Below are positions 42,415-51,297 of a stretch of DNA of 64,000 bases, piece by piece (the stretch's first letter is position 1; each line of letters begins with the position of its first letter). Position numbers and translations under genes: made by a program. This DNA is from Streptomyces sp. ML-6 (lineage in GTDB: Bacteria > Actinomycetota > Actinomycetes > Streptomycetales > Streptomycetaceae). Location of the stretch: the NCBI RefSeq assembly GCF_030116705.1, contig NZ_JAOTIK010000002.1:62001-126000 (forward strand), given 5' to 3'. The notes below the pieces were generated by a model. It was not told the DNA's origin. It searched no databases and was given only the letters and a program-made list of their open reading frames with translations.

Positions 42415-43971
42415 TCAGTTGACGCGGCGTTCGGCGCCCGCCCAGTAGCGGTCGCGGATGGCGCGGCGGTCGATCTTGCCGTTGGGGTTGTGGGGCAGCG
42501 CGGCGACGAAGTCGACCGAGCGGGGCTTCTTCATACGGGCGAGGTGCTCGGCGCAGAAGTCGACGAGGTCGGCCTCCGTGAGGGTGGCGCCGTCGCGCCT
42601 CACGACGACCGCCGTGACGGCCTCGCCCCACTGCTCGTCGGGGACGCCGACGACGGCGGCCTCGTACACGTCGGGGTGCTGGTGCAGGACGGACTCGACC
42701 TCGACGGCGTAGATGTTGAACCCGCCGGAGACGATCATGTCCTTCTTCCGGTCGACGATGAAGACGTAGCCGTCCGCGCGGCGCCGGGCGAGGTCGCCGG
42801 TGAGGAACCAGCCGTCCCGGAAGGTCTCCGCCGTGAGTTCCGGCTCGTTGTGGTAGCCGGGCACGACATCGGGCCCGCGCACGGCGATCTCGCCGATCTC
42901 CCCGTCCGGTACGGGCTTTCCGCCGTCGTCGACGATGGCGACCTCCGCCTCGGCGAGCGGACGTCCGCAGGACAGCAACAGTTCTTCGTCCTCACCCTCG
43001 ATCGCGCGCCGGTGGTCCTCGGTGGAGAGGAACAGCACGCCGGAGGTGGTCTCGCCGCACCCGTATCCCTGGGAGAGGACGGGGCCGAAGAGGTCCCAGG
43101 CGGCCCTGATGCGGGCCGGTGACATCGGCGCGGCGCCGTAGGTCAGCTGGCGCAGGCTGGACAGGTCGTGGTCGCGGGCGTTCGGCAGTGCGAGCACGGT
43201 GTTGACCATGGTCGGCACGACGAAGGCGTGGGTGGCACGCTCGCGCTGGACGGTGGCGAGGAACTCCTCGGCGTCCCAACGCGGCAGGACGATCGCGCAG
43301 CCGCCGGCGAAGAAGATCCCCATCAGCGGCATGCCGGAGGCGTGGGTGACCGGCCCGGCCAGGATCTGCCGGCCGCCGGGACCGACCCGGGTGTCGGCGC
43401 TCATCACCGACTTGCGCATCAGGGCGAGCCTGTTTCCGTATGTCTGGACCGCCGCCTTGAGCTTGCCGGTGGAGCCCGAGGTGAAATGCAGTACGGCGAT
43501 GTCGCCCTCGTCGCAGTCCGTGTCGACGGGTTCCGGCCCGGTGCCCGCGAGGGTCTCGGCGTAGCCGGTGCCGAGATCGTTCGGGCCGTCGTAGCCGAGT
43601 ACGGTCCTCACGCCCGTGCCGGGCACTGTCGCGCGGGCGATGTCCAGGTGGGCGGCGTCCGTCAGGAGCACCCGCGCGTCGGACTCGGCGAGCAGATGGG
43701 CCACCTCGGCGGCGCCGAGCCTGGCGTTGATCGGCACTCGGGCCAGGCCGGCCTTGTAGAGGGCGACTTCCGTGACGACCAGTTCGGCTCGGTTGTCGGC
43801 GAGGATCGCCACGCGGTCGCCCCGGCTCAGGCCGAGTGCGCGCAGAGCCGTCGCGAGGCGGTCGCTGTGATCGTCGAGTTCCGCATACGTCAGCCGGACC
43901 GGTCCGCAGACCACAGCCTCGGCTCCGGGTTGATGGCCAGCAGTCCGGCGTACGTACCGCCCGAGATTCAT
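42415..43971 (-). CDS. AMP-dependent acyl-CoA ligase
   Basis: 518 residues. HFTSGSTGKLKAAV P-loop (the usual PKG is LKA here, a mild deviation), YGCGETTSG, DGWFLTGDLARR, FNIYAVEVES and the C-terminal NPNGKIDRRA with catalytic Lys. Activates an acid for the downstream dehydrogenase. ATG 43971 chosen because MNLGRYVRRTA starts the domain, and the TetR operator lies just outside. First gene of the ligase-dehydrogenase-MFS operon. Confidence 0.9.
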   Translation of the reverse strand: MNLGRYVRRTAGHQPGAEAVVCGPVRLTYAELDDHSDRLATALRALGLSRGDRVAILADNRAELVVTEVALYKAGLARVPINARLGAAEVAHLLAESDARVLLTDAAHLDIARATVPGTGVRTVLGYDGPNDLGTGYAETLAGTGPEPVDTDCDEGDIAVLHFTSGSTGKLKAAVQTYGNRLALMRKSVMSADTRVGPGGRQILAGPVTHASGMPLMGIFFAGGCAIVLPRWDAEEFLATVQRERATHAFVVPTMVNTVLALPNARDHDLSSLRQLTYGAAPMSPARIRAAWDLFGPVLSQGYGCGETTSGVLFLSTEDHRRAIEGEDEELLLSCGRPLAEAEVAIVDDGGKPVPDGEIGEIAVRGPDVVPGYHNEPELTAETFRDGWFLTGDLARRRADGYVFIVDRKKDMIVSGGFNIYAVEVESVLHQHPDVYEAAVVGVPDEQWGEAVTAVVVRRDGATLTEADLVDFCAEHLARMKKPRSVDFVAALPHNPNGKIDRRAIRDRYWAGAERRVN

Positions 43972-43983
43972 CACACCTCCAGA

Positions 43984-44027
43984 GTTTCCGAACAGAGTGT
44001 CGGGTATCAATCTTGGTGTGCGGAAAC
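43984..44027. promoter_or_regulatory. Candidate TetR operator between ligase and TetR genes
   Basis: CCGAACAGAGTGTCGG (43988-44003) is an imperfect palindrome whose pattern recurs at 44762-44777 (CCGAACAATGTGTACG). GTTTCCG (43984-43990) and CGGAAAC (44021-44027) form a wider inverted repeat around it. Confidence 0.5.
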
Positions 44028-44078
44028 GTAAGGGCAGCGTTAGGGTCAGGTCAACGGTCCGGAGGAGAAGGAAGCGAA

Positions 44079-44711
44079 ATGGACATGAAGCCCGCGGGAG
44101 ACCGCCGCGTCCGCAGGACGCGTGCCGCACTGCGCCAGGCCCTGGTCGAACTGGTCCTGGACAAGGGGTTCCACGCGGTCACGGTCGAGGAGATCACCGA
44201 GCGCGCCGATGTCGGCCGCGCCACCTTCTACGCGCACTACCGCGACAAGGAGGACCTCCTGGTCGGCATCGTCCGCGACCTGGCCGAGGACCGCGAACGC
44301 CTCCTGCCGGCGATGCGACAGGCGCATGCGGAAGGGTTCACCGGACTGCCGGTGAAGTACATCTTCGAACATGCCGAGCAGGAGAAGCCCGTCTACCAGG
44401 TCATCCTGCGGGGCGAGGGCGACGGCCGCGCTTTGCGCGAGTTCGCGGACCTCATCTGCATGCACGCCGAAGCCGCTTTCCGTACGCGGGTCGAGCAACT
44501 CGCGGTGGCCCCGAGGATCCCTCTGGACGTTGTCGCGCGGGCCTGGACGGGAGAACTCATCGCCCTGCTCACCTGGTGGGTGGAGAACGACACCGGCTAC
44601 GGCGCCGCCGAGATCACCGCCCACCTGCGCGATCTGTCGGTCTACGGTCGCGTCTGGGCCACCGGGCTCACCCCGTCCGATGCACCGGGGGCCCTCGACC
44701 TCACCCCCTGA
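44079..44711 (+). CDS. TetR-family regulator
   Basis: 210 residues from ATG 44079 with a GGAGGAGAAGGA ribosome site. N-terminal helix-turn-helix: LRQALVELVLDKGFHAVTVE, ERADVGRATFYAHYRDKEDL. C-terminal TetR domain with a WTGELIALLTWWVEN helix. Divergent from the ligase operon; two matching operator-like sites lie before the ligase gene and before a broken gene at 44821. Confidence 0.9.
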   Translation: MDMKPAGDRRVRRTRAALRQALVELVLDKGFHAVTVEEITERADVGRATFYAHYRDKEDLLVGIVRDLAEDRERLLPAMRQAHAEGFTGLPVKYIFEHAEQEKPVYQVILRGEGDGRALREFADLICMHAEAAFRTRVEQLAVAPRIPLDVVARAWTGELIALLTWWVENDTGYGAAEITAHLRDLSVYGRVWATGLTPSDAPGALDLTP

Positions 44712-44761
44712 GGCGCCCCGCCCACGCGGCCGTCTTCGCTGCCCATCTCTGGTCAAGTTAC

Positions 44762-44777
44762 CGAACAATGTGTACGA
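44762..44777 (+). promoter_or_regulatory. Second candidate TetR operator and promoter
   Basis: CCGAACAATGTGTACG resembles the site at 43988-44003 and runs into TACGATAAT, a good -10 element. It precedes the broken gene at 44821, suggesting that gene was once under the same repressor. Confidence 0.45.
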
Positions 44778-44820
44778 TAATGAGTTCAGGAGGCGCACGA
44801 TCGAAGAGTGGAGCGAACGC

Positions 44821-45196
44821 ATGACAGGCGTTCCCTCGTTGGCTGACCTCGTCCGGGCGCGGGGATACACCGATCCCGCCCGGGCCGGCCCGATGGCACA
44901 CGGCATCGGGGCGGGAACTCCTTCCGAGCCGCCGTGTCCGGCGGGGCTCCGGTGTGCCCCTCCCCGCTGCCCGCCACACCGGCCGGCGCCCTGGACGGCC
45001 TCACGTTCACGGAGCCGTACGGGCGGTGCCTCACGCTCGCGGAGCTCCTCGTCCCCCAAAGGTCGGCGAGCCCGCCGCCGATGACGTTGCCGACAGGGCC
45101 GCCTGGAACTTCCACCCGGGCACCGACGGTATCTGGAAGTCGGCCCGCCGGCCCCGCACCCACCACGACCACCCCGAGCCGGGGATCGGCTGCGTA
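44821..45196 (+). pseudogene. Broken gene of unknown function under the TetR-type site
   Basis: ATG 44821 reads MTGVPSLADLVRARGYTDPA; after about 30 residues the frame shifts, and coding-like sequence continues as NSFRAAVSGGAPVCPSP and GALDGLTFTEPYGR. It ends without a recognisable domain. Family not identified. Confidence 0.45.
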
Positions 45197-45546
45197 AGAA
45201 CCGGCCTCCGGCCGGAGGCCCGCCCGTACCGTGCCGCGTGGCTCCCACCCGCCCCGGAAGCCGATGCGGGCCTGCCTGGATCTCCACCTGGGCGGCGATA
45301 TCGCCGAGTTCACCACGGTGACAATCCAGGGGCAGGCGTGGCGGCCCGGGGTGGACGAAGCGTTCTCCGCACCGTCACCGCCCTTGGCCGGCTCCACTGA
45401 GAACTCGGCGAGATCCTTGCCCCCGATGAGCCGCCGCCCGGTCTCGTCCGGCACCGGCTGTCCCGGACCGGGTACCGGTGCCCGTTGTCCCGGACCGGGT
45501 GCCGGCGCCGGCTCCCCCGGACCGAAGGAGCCGACGCCGGTCCCGC
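45197..45546. other. Intergenic region with GC-rich repeats
   Basis: No convincing gene. A short plus-frame (CLDLHLGGDIAEFTT) looks coding-like but is not delimited. Repeated CCCGGACCGGGT-type blocks at 45463-45500 form palindromes that probably terminate the MFS operon ending at 45547. Confidence 0.4.
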
Positions 45547-46884
45547 TCAGGACTTGGGGGAGAAGCGCAGGCGGGTGGCCGCCACCGCGCCGAGGGCCAG
45601 CAGGACGATGGACACCCACAGGCCGGACAGGTGGTTGCCGGTGGCGTCCTCGGCGTAGCCCATGATGTACGGGCCGACGAAGCCGCCGGTGATGCCGATG
45701 GTGTTGAGCAGTGCGATGCCGCCTGCGAGGGTCTTGCCCGAGAGCCGGGTGGCGGGGAAGTTGAACAGGAGGGGCTGGACGACGAAGAACGCCAGGCCGG
45801 TGAAGCAGAAGCCGAGCAGGGCGATGACGGGGCCGGCGAGGGCGGCGACGACGAGGCCGGTGAACATCATCAGCAGGCCGACCACCACGAAGTTGCGGGA
45901 GCGCCGGGGCGTGGTCGCGCGCGGCGGCACCAGCACGGCGCCGACGGCCGCGGTGAGCCAGGGCAGTCCGGTGAGCAGGCCGATGGTGAACGGCGAGAGG
46001 TCGCCCCAGCCGCCGATGATGCCGGGCAGGAAGTAGACGACGGAGTACAGGGCGACCTGGTGGGTCCAGTTGGCGAAGATGGCCAGCAGCATCTGCTTGT
46101 CGCGCAGCACCGTCAGCAGGAAGCCGGATCCCGAGCCGTTACCGGCCGCCTCGGCTCCCTCGGCCTGCTCGCGGGCGACCGCGTCCTGGACCTGTTGGGC
46201 CTCCTCCGGCGTCAGCCAGGGCGCCTTGGCCGGGCTGTCGGGCAGGAACCGGAAGATGGCGACCGCCAGGAAGAGGCAGGGAGCGCCTTCGATGACGAAC
46301 ATCCACTGCCAGCCGTGCCAGCCGCCGATCCCGTCCATCTCCATGAGCAGTCCGCCGAGCGGGTTGCCGACGACGCTGGCGATGGAGGCGCCGAGCAGGA
46401 GCAGCCCGATGGCCCTGCCGCGGCTCTCGGAGCGGAACCAGTAGGTGAGGTAGAGCAGGATGCCCGGCAGCAGCCCGGCCTCGGCGGCGCCGAGCAGCAG
46501 CCGCATGGCGTAGAAGGACTTCTCACCCTGTACGAAGGCCATGCAGGCGGAGATGACGCCCCAGGTGAGCATGATCCGGGTGATCCACCAGCGGGCGCCC
46601 ACGCGGTACATGATCAGGTTGCTGGGCACCTCGGAGATCGCGTAGGTGAGGAAGAACAGCCCCGCGCCCAGGCCGTAGGCCGCGGCGGAGATGCCGAGGT
46701 CGACCTCCAGGCGTTCCTTGGCCAGGCCGATGTTGGTCCGGTCCAGGAACGACATGATGTAGGCGGCCAGCAGCAGCGGCATCAGCCGCCGCAGATTGCG
46801 CCGGTCCAGCTCGCCGAGCGCGTCGCGCGGGGGTTCGTTCGATGGGGCCGCACCTGGTGTGCGGGAAGCGCGGATCAAAGACAT
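45547..46884 (-). CDS. MFS transporter (anion:cation symporter family)
   Basis: 445 residues, about 12 helices. Helix 1 region YIMSFLDRTNIGLAKERLEVD and FFLTYAISEVPSNL are typical of the ACS family (phthalate, hydroxyphenylacetate, tartrate permeases). Minus strand, 119 bp after the E2 gene, so probably co-transcribed with E1 and E2. Likely imports the substrate of the block. Confidence 0.88.
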   Translation of the reverse strand: MSLIRASRTPGAAPSNEPPRDALGELDRRNLRRLMPLLLAAYIMSFLDRTNIGLAKERLEVDLGISAAAYGLGAGLFFLTYAISEVPSNLIMYRVGARWWITRIMLTWGVISACMAFVQGEKSFYAMRLLLGAAEAGLLPGILLYLTYWFRSESRGRAIGLLLLGASIASVVGNPLGGLLMEMDGIGGWHGWQWMFVIEGAPCLFLAVAIFRFLPDSPAKAPWLTPEEAQQVQDAVAREQAEGAEAAGNGSGSGFLLTVLRDKQMLLAIFANWTHQVALYSVVYFLPGIIGGWGDLSPFTIGLLTGLPWLTAAVGAVLVPPRATTPRRSRNFVVVGLLMMFTGLVVAALAGPVIALLGFCFTGLAFFVVQPLLFNFPATRLSGKTLAGGIALLNTIGITGGFVGPYIMGYAEDATGNHLSGLWVSIVLLALGAVAATRLRFSPKS

Positions 46885-47003
46885 CGGTGTCCTTCTGGAG
46901 TGCTCTGGCAGCCGCCGGACGCGGACTGCGGCCCAGGGGGTGGGCGGTGCCGGGCGGACCGCGGCGATGACGCCGCGGCCGGCCCGGCGCCGCCGGGGTG
47001 GGG

Positions 47004-48335
47004 TCAGACGACGAGTCGGACCGGGTTCTGAACGGCCTCGGTGAAGGCCGCGAGCCAGCGCGCCGCCACGGCTCCGTCCACCGGACGGTGGTCCACGGAG
47101 AGGACCACGCCGAGCACCTTGGCCGCGGTGACCGCACCGTCGCGGACCACCGCCTCGTCGCGTGCGGCGCCGATGGCCAGGATCGCGGCCTGCGGCGGGT
47201 TGATGATCGCGGCGAACTCCTCGACCCCGTACATGCCGAGGTTCGAGACGGTGATCGATCCGCCTTCGAGGTCCGCGGGGTGCAGGGACCCGGAGCGTGC
47301 CTGCTCCGCGTACGCGCGGGTCCGCGTGGCGATCGCCGATACCGACAGGTTCTCGATGCCGCGCAGGACCGGGGTCACCAGGCCCGTTTCGGTGGCGATG
47401 GCGACCGAGACGTCGACGGTACGGAACCGGCGGACGGCCTCCGGCTGCCAGACCGCGTTCATCTCCGGCACCTGTGTGTGTGCCGTGGCGACGGCCTTGA
47501 TCAACAGGTCGTTGACCGAGACCTTGACCGGGCTGACCGCGTTGATCCGCTGCCGCAGGGCGAGCAGCTCGTCCACGGCGCAGGTCGCCCGCAGGTAGAA
47601 GTGCGGGGTGTGCTGCTTGCTCTCCGTCAGGCGTCGGGCGATGGCCCGGCGCATGCGGGTGTGCGGGATGTCCTCGTGGTCGCCGCTGCCGGCGGGAGCG
47701 ACCGCCTGCGGCGCGGCGGGGGCCGGCCGGGGAGCCGGGGCGGCGGCCGGCTCCGTCGCCGGTACGGGTGGGGCGGCGGCGGGTTCCGTCGCCGGTACGG
47801 GCCGGGCCGCGGCCGCCGCCTCGACGTCGCGCCTGACGATGCGGCCGCCGGGTCCGGTGCCGGTGAGGGCCTCGATGTCGAGGCCCGCCTCCCGGGCCAG
47901 CCGACGGGCCAGCGGGCTGCTGAAGACGCGCCCGCCGCGATCCGGCTCGCCGGATGCCGCTGCGGCGGGGGCCGGGGAGGCCGGGCGCTGAGCGTCCGGC
48001 TCCTCCGGTACGTCCCGGCGCACTGCCTGCGGGGCGGCGGCGGGCGTGCCGACGCCGAGCTCCGCCAGCAGTGCGTCGAGGTCACCGGCCTGCTCGCCGA
48101 CGGCGCCGAGCACGGCGATCGGGTCGCCCACCTCGATCTCGACACCGGCCTCGTACAGGGTCTTGAGCAGGACTCCGTCCTGCTCGGCGGCGACGTCCAC
48201 CTCGGCCTTGTCGGTCTCGATGGAGACCAGCGCGTCGTCCTTGGTGAACGACGCCCCCTCCGCCACCTGCCAGGCGGACAGCACGGCCGTCGTCGCGTCG
48301 GCGGCCACGGCGGGCATTCGGAACAGTTCTGCCAT
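47004..48335 (-). CDS. 2-oxo acid dehydrogenase complex E2 (dihydrolipoyl acyltransferase)
   Basis: 443 residues from ATG 48335 with an AGGAGG ribosome site. Lipoyl domain 1-80 with the modified Lys in IETDKAEVD; Ala/Pro linker; E3/E1-binding domain SSPLARRLAREAG near 140; a second Ala/Pro linker with a PATEPAAAP duplication; catalytic acyltransferase domain ending in DHRPVDG (active-site His and Asp). Transfers the acyl group from E1-bound TPP to CoA. No E3 gene is nearby; the complex must share a housekeeping E3. Confidence 0.92.
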   Translation of the reverse strand: MAELFRMPAVAADATTAVLSAWQVAEGASFTKDDALVSIETDKAEVDVAAEQDGVLLKTLYEAGVEIEVGDPIAVLGAVGEQAGDLDALLAELGVGTPAAAPQAVRRDVPEEPDAQRPASPAPAAAASGEPDRGGRVFSSPLARRLAREAGLDIEALTGTGPGGRIVRRDVEAAAAARPVPATEPAAAPPVPATEPAAAPAPRPAPAAPQAVAPAGSGDHEDIPHTRMRRAIARRLTESKQHTPHFYLRATCAVDELLALRQRINAVSPVKVSVNDLLIKAVATAHTQVPEMNAVWQPEAVRRFRTVDVSVAIATETGLVTPVLRGIENLSVSAIATRTRAYAEQARSGSLHPADLEGGSITVSNLGMYGVEEFAAIINPPQAAILAIGAARDEAVVRDGAVTAAKVLGVVLSVDHRPVDGAVAARWLAAFTEAVQNPVRLVV

Positions 48336-48372
48336 GATCAACCCTCCTGGGTGTTCTCTCGTACGGGGAGGG

Positions 48373-50571
48373 TCAGTTCCCGGTGACCCGCTGGAGCGCG
48401 TCGACGACCTCTTCGGTCCGTGCGATGGCCGCCCGCTCCAGCACCTTGCTGATGCTGGGCGAGGACTCGCCGGCCTGGACGCGCTCCACCGGCTGGTCGA
48501 GCCAGTCGAAGTAGCGGCGCTGGATCTCGTCGGACAGCCAGCCGCCGTAGGAGGTGCCGACGGGTCCCTGCTCGGCGATGAGCACGTTGTTGGTCTTGCG
48601 GATGCTCTCGCCGAGGGTGTCCCAGTCGAGACTGGCGCGGTCCAGCCAGCGCAGATCGATGACCTCGGCGTCCAGGCCCAGCTGCTCGACGGCCTCCAGG
48701 ACGTAGTTGGTCATCGCGAGGTACGTCACGACGGTGATCCGCGAGCCGGTGCGGCGCACGGCCGCTCTGCCCACGGGCAGGCAGTAGTCGAAGTCGTCCA
48801 CCGGGCCCGGACCGACCGAGTTGTACAGGTCGGTGTGTTCCAGTACGACGACCGGGTCCTTGCAGGTCAGCGCGGAGTTCATCAGGCCGACGTAGTCGAA
48901 GGGCGTGGACGGGGCGACGATCCGCCAGCCCGGGGCCGTGGCGAGGATTCCCGCCGGGTCCATGGAGTGCTGGGAGCCGTAGCCGGTGCCCATGGCGACC
49001 TTGCTGCGCAGGACGAGCGGGACGCCGGTGCCCTGCCCGTCGCCGCCGAACATGTGCCGGGCCTTGCCGATCTGGTTGAAGATCTGGTCGGCCGCGACCC
49101 ACATGAAGTCGGCGTACATGAACTCCACCACCGGCTTGTACCGGCCGTCGAGCGCGATGCCGCCGGCGAGACCGGCGAAGGCGTTCTCGCTGATCGGGGT
49201 GCCCAGGACACGGTCCGGGTGGGCCTCGGCCAGGCCCTTGGTGGCGCCGTTGGTGCCGCCCTTGAGCCGGTGCACGTCCTCGCCCATGACGACGACCGAC
49301 GCGTCCTCGGCCATGCGCCGGCCCATCACCTCGGCCACGACGTCGATGAACTTCCGCTGCTCCAGACGCCCCCGGAAGGCGTCCGGCCCGCTGCCGGTGT
49401 CGGCGAGGCGCACGCCCTCGAACTCGCTGAGGTCGCCCCGTACGCCGACGTCGCGGAAGGACGGGTCGGGCCACTCGGAGGGCCTGATACGGCGGGTGCC
49501 CGGCTTGCCGTCGGGGTCGGGCTCCAGCAGTTCGTCGCCGATGGCGGCCATGACCGCCTTGGCCCGCGCGGTGCTCTCCTCGATCTCGTCGGCGCTCAGC
49601 ACGCCGTTCTCGACGAGCTGCCGCGAGAGGAGGGCCAGCGGGTCGCGGGCCCGCCACTCCTTCTCCTCGTCCTTGGTGCGGTAGCCGAACGCGCTGCCGG
49701 GGAACGGTCCGTTCTGGTGGAAGAAGCGGTAGACCTCGGCCTCGACGATGGTCGGGCCGCCGCCGGCCCGCATGTGGTCCACGGCCTCGCTCATGGCCAT
49801 GTACACGGCGAGCGGGTCCATGCCGTCCACGCGCCAGCTGGGGATGTTGAAGCCCAGACCGCGCGCCGAGAGCCGGGGCTCGGCCGTCGCCTCGTCCACG
49901 TGGGTGGAGACGGCGTACTTGTTGTTCTCGATGAAGAAGCAGACCGGAAGCTTCCAGGCGGCGGCGAGGTTCATCGTCTCCAGCACGGAGCCGATGTTGA
50001 CCGCGCCGTCCCCGAAGTAGGTCACCGAGACGGCATCGGTGCCGGCCTGCCGCGCCGACCAGGCGAACCCGGCGGCCTGCGGCACGCCGCCGCCGACGAT
50101 CGCGTTGGTGCCCATGGCCCCGGCCTCGCGCCACTGCAGATGCATGGAGCCGCCCCGGCCCCGGCAGAAGCCCCTGGCCAGCCCGCAGATCTCGGCCAGG
50201 CTGCGCTGCAGGACGGTGCGCACTTCGTCGTCGACGGGGCGGCGCAGATCGATGCCGTCGGGCGCGACGTATCCCAGTGCCTTGGCCAGGAACTGGTGGT
50301 GCCCCCGGTGCGAGCCGCCGACGAAGTCGGCGCCGGTCAGCGGCAGCACGGAGCCGACGGCGCCGCCCTCCTGACCGATGCTGGAGTGGGCCGGCCCGTG
50401 GACCAGTCCTTGGCCTGCCAGGTCGAGAACGTACTCCTCGAAGGTCCTGATCAGCAAGGTCTGGGTGAACATCGAGGTCAGCAGCCGCGGGTCCGCGCCG
50501 TGCCAGTCCTTCTTGGTTGCCGTCACCTCGGTCCAGGGTGACGCGGGGGCCAGTTTCCGGTGTGTGGGCAT
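48373..50571 (-). CDS. 2-oxo acid dehydrogenase E1, alpha and beta fused
   Basis: 732 residues from ATG 50571 (ribosome site AGGAGAG). Residues about 1-350 are the alpha half, with GPAHSSIGQEG and the TPP motif GDGAVNIGS to ENNKYAVS; about 400-732 are the beta half with VMGEDVHRLKGGTNGATKGL and PVVEFMYADFM. Decarboxylates a 2-oxo acid and hands the acyl to E2, 37 bp downstream. Fusion of the halves resembles acetoin or branched-chain dehydrogenase relatives; substrate not decidable. Confidence 0.9.
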   Translation of the reverse strand: MPTHRKLAPASPWTEVTATKKDWHGADPRLLTSMFTQTLLIRTFEEYVLDLAGQGLVHGPAHSSIGQEGGAVGSVLPLTGADFVGGSHRGHHQFLAKALGYVAPDGIDLRRPVDDEVRTVLQRSLAEICGLARGFCRGRGGSMHLQWREAGAMGTNAIVGGGVPQAAGFAWSARQAGTDAVSVTYFGDGAVNIGSVLETMNLAAAWKLPVCFFIENNKYAVSTHVDEATAEPRLSARGLGFNIPSWRVDGMDPLAVYMAMSEAVDHMRAGGGPTIVEAEVYRFFHQNGPFPGSAFGYRTKDEEKEWRARDPLALLSRQLVENGVLSADEIEESTARAKAVMAAIGDELLEPDPDGKPGTRRIRPSEWPDPSFRDVGVRGDLSEFEGVRLADTGSGPDAFRGRLEQRKFIDVVAEVMGRRMAEDASVVVMGEDVHRLKGGTNGATKGLAEAHPDRVLGTPISENAFAGLAGGIALDGRYKPVVEFMYADFMWVAADQIFNQIGKARHMFGGDGQGTGVPLVLRSKVAMGTGYGSQHSMDPAGILATAPGWRIVAPSTPFDYVGLMNSALTCKDPVVVLEHTDLYNSVGPGPVDDFDYCLPVGRAAVRRTGSRITVVTYLAMTNYVLEAVEQLGLDAEVIDLRWLDRASLDWDTLGESIRKTNNVLIAEQGPVGTSYGGWLSDEIQRRYFDWLDQPVERVQAGESSPSISKVLERAAIARTEEVVDALQRVTGN

Positions 50572-50612
50572 GAGCACTCTCCTGTGTGATTCGGTGAGCA
50601 CTGTCGCAGCGA

Positions 50613-50622
50613 ATGGATCCAT
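50613..50622. promoter_or_regulatory. Palindrome ATGGATCCAT in the divergent promoter
   Basis: A perfect 10 bp palindrome 41 bp before the E1 start. An identical copy is at 50721-50730, inside the first codons of the VOC gene. Candidate operator pair for the nearby GntR regulator. Confidence 0.45.
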
Positions 50623-50709
50623 AGCCAATACCTCGTCACTGGAACGTTACATTCAGGTACCGGGAGATTCCATTGACTACGGCACCTTCGGCGAAGCAAA
50701 GTGAGAGGC

Positions 50710-51264
50710 ATGGCGGAGAAATGGATCCATTCAGCAGATGGCCGGGGGCATGGGCTTCCGGGACTGGCCGGTGTCGAACACATCGGCTTCACCGTTCCCG
50801 ACCTCGAAGAGGCGACCCGCTTCTTCGTCGAGGTGATCGGCTGCGAACACGCCTACTCGCTCGGTCCGTTCCGCTCCGACGGCACCTGGATGAGCGACCA
50901 CCTCGGCGTCCACCCGCGTGCCGTGATGCGCGAACTGCGCTTCTTCCGCTGCGCCGGAGGCCCGAACTTCGAGATCTTCGAGTACGAGGCCCCCGGGCAG
51001 GAGACGAGGCCGCCGCGCAACAGCGACATCGGCGGTCACCACCTCGCCTTCTACGTCACCGACCTCGATGCCGCCGTGGCGCACCTGCGGCGGCACGGCG
51101 TACGGATCCTGGGCGAGCCCACGGCCAGCTCGGGCCCGAGCACGGGGCAGCGCTGGGTCTACTTCCTCACGCCCTGGGGGATGCAGCTGGAGCTGGTCTC
51201 GTATCCGGGAGGCAAGCGGTACGAAGCCGACTCACCGGTACGGCTGTGGCAGCCTTCCGTCTGA
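50710..51264 (+). CDS. VOC-family metalloenzyme (glyoxalase/dioxygenase fold)
   Basis: 184 residues from ATG 50710 (GTG 50701 possible). Two betaalphabetabetabeta units: VEHIGFTVPDLEEATRFF with a metal His, and HHLAFYVTDLDAAVAHL with a second; Glu near the end (MQLELVSYP). These are usual metal ligands of glyoxalase I and extradiol dioxygenase relatives. First gene of the plus-strand block with GntR and two SDRs, divergent from E1. Confidence 0.85.
   Translation: MAEKWIHSADGRGHGLPGLAGVEHIGFTVPDLEEATRFFVEVIGCEHAYSLGPFRSDGTWMSDHLGVHPRAVMRELRFFRCAGGPNFEIFEYEAPGQETRPPRNSDIGGHHLAFYVTDLDAAVAHLRRHGVRILGEPTASSGPSTGQRWVYFLTPWGMQLELVSYPGGKRYEADSPVRLWQPSV
50721..50730. promoter_or_regulatory. Second ATGGATCCAT palindrome, in VOC codons 4-7
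   Basis: Identical to 50613-50622, 108 bp away (about ten helical turns), an arrangement that allows looping. Confidence 0.4.
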
Positions 51265-51297
51265 ACACGCTGCCGCGACACCGCATCAGGGAGAGTC

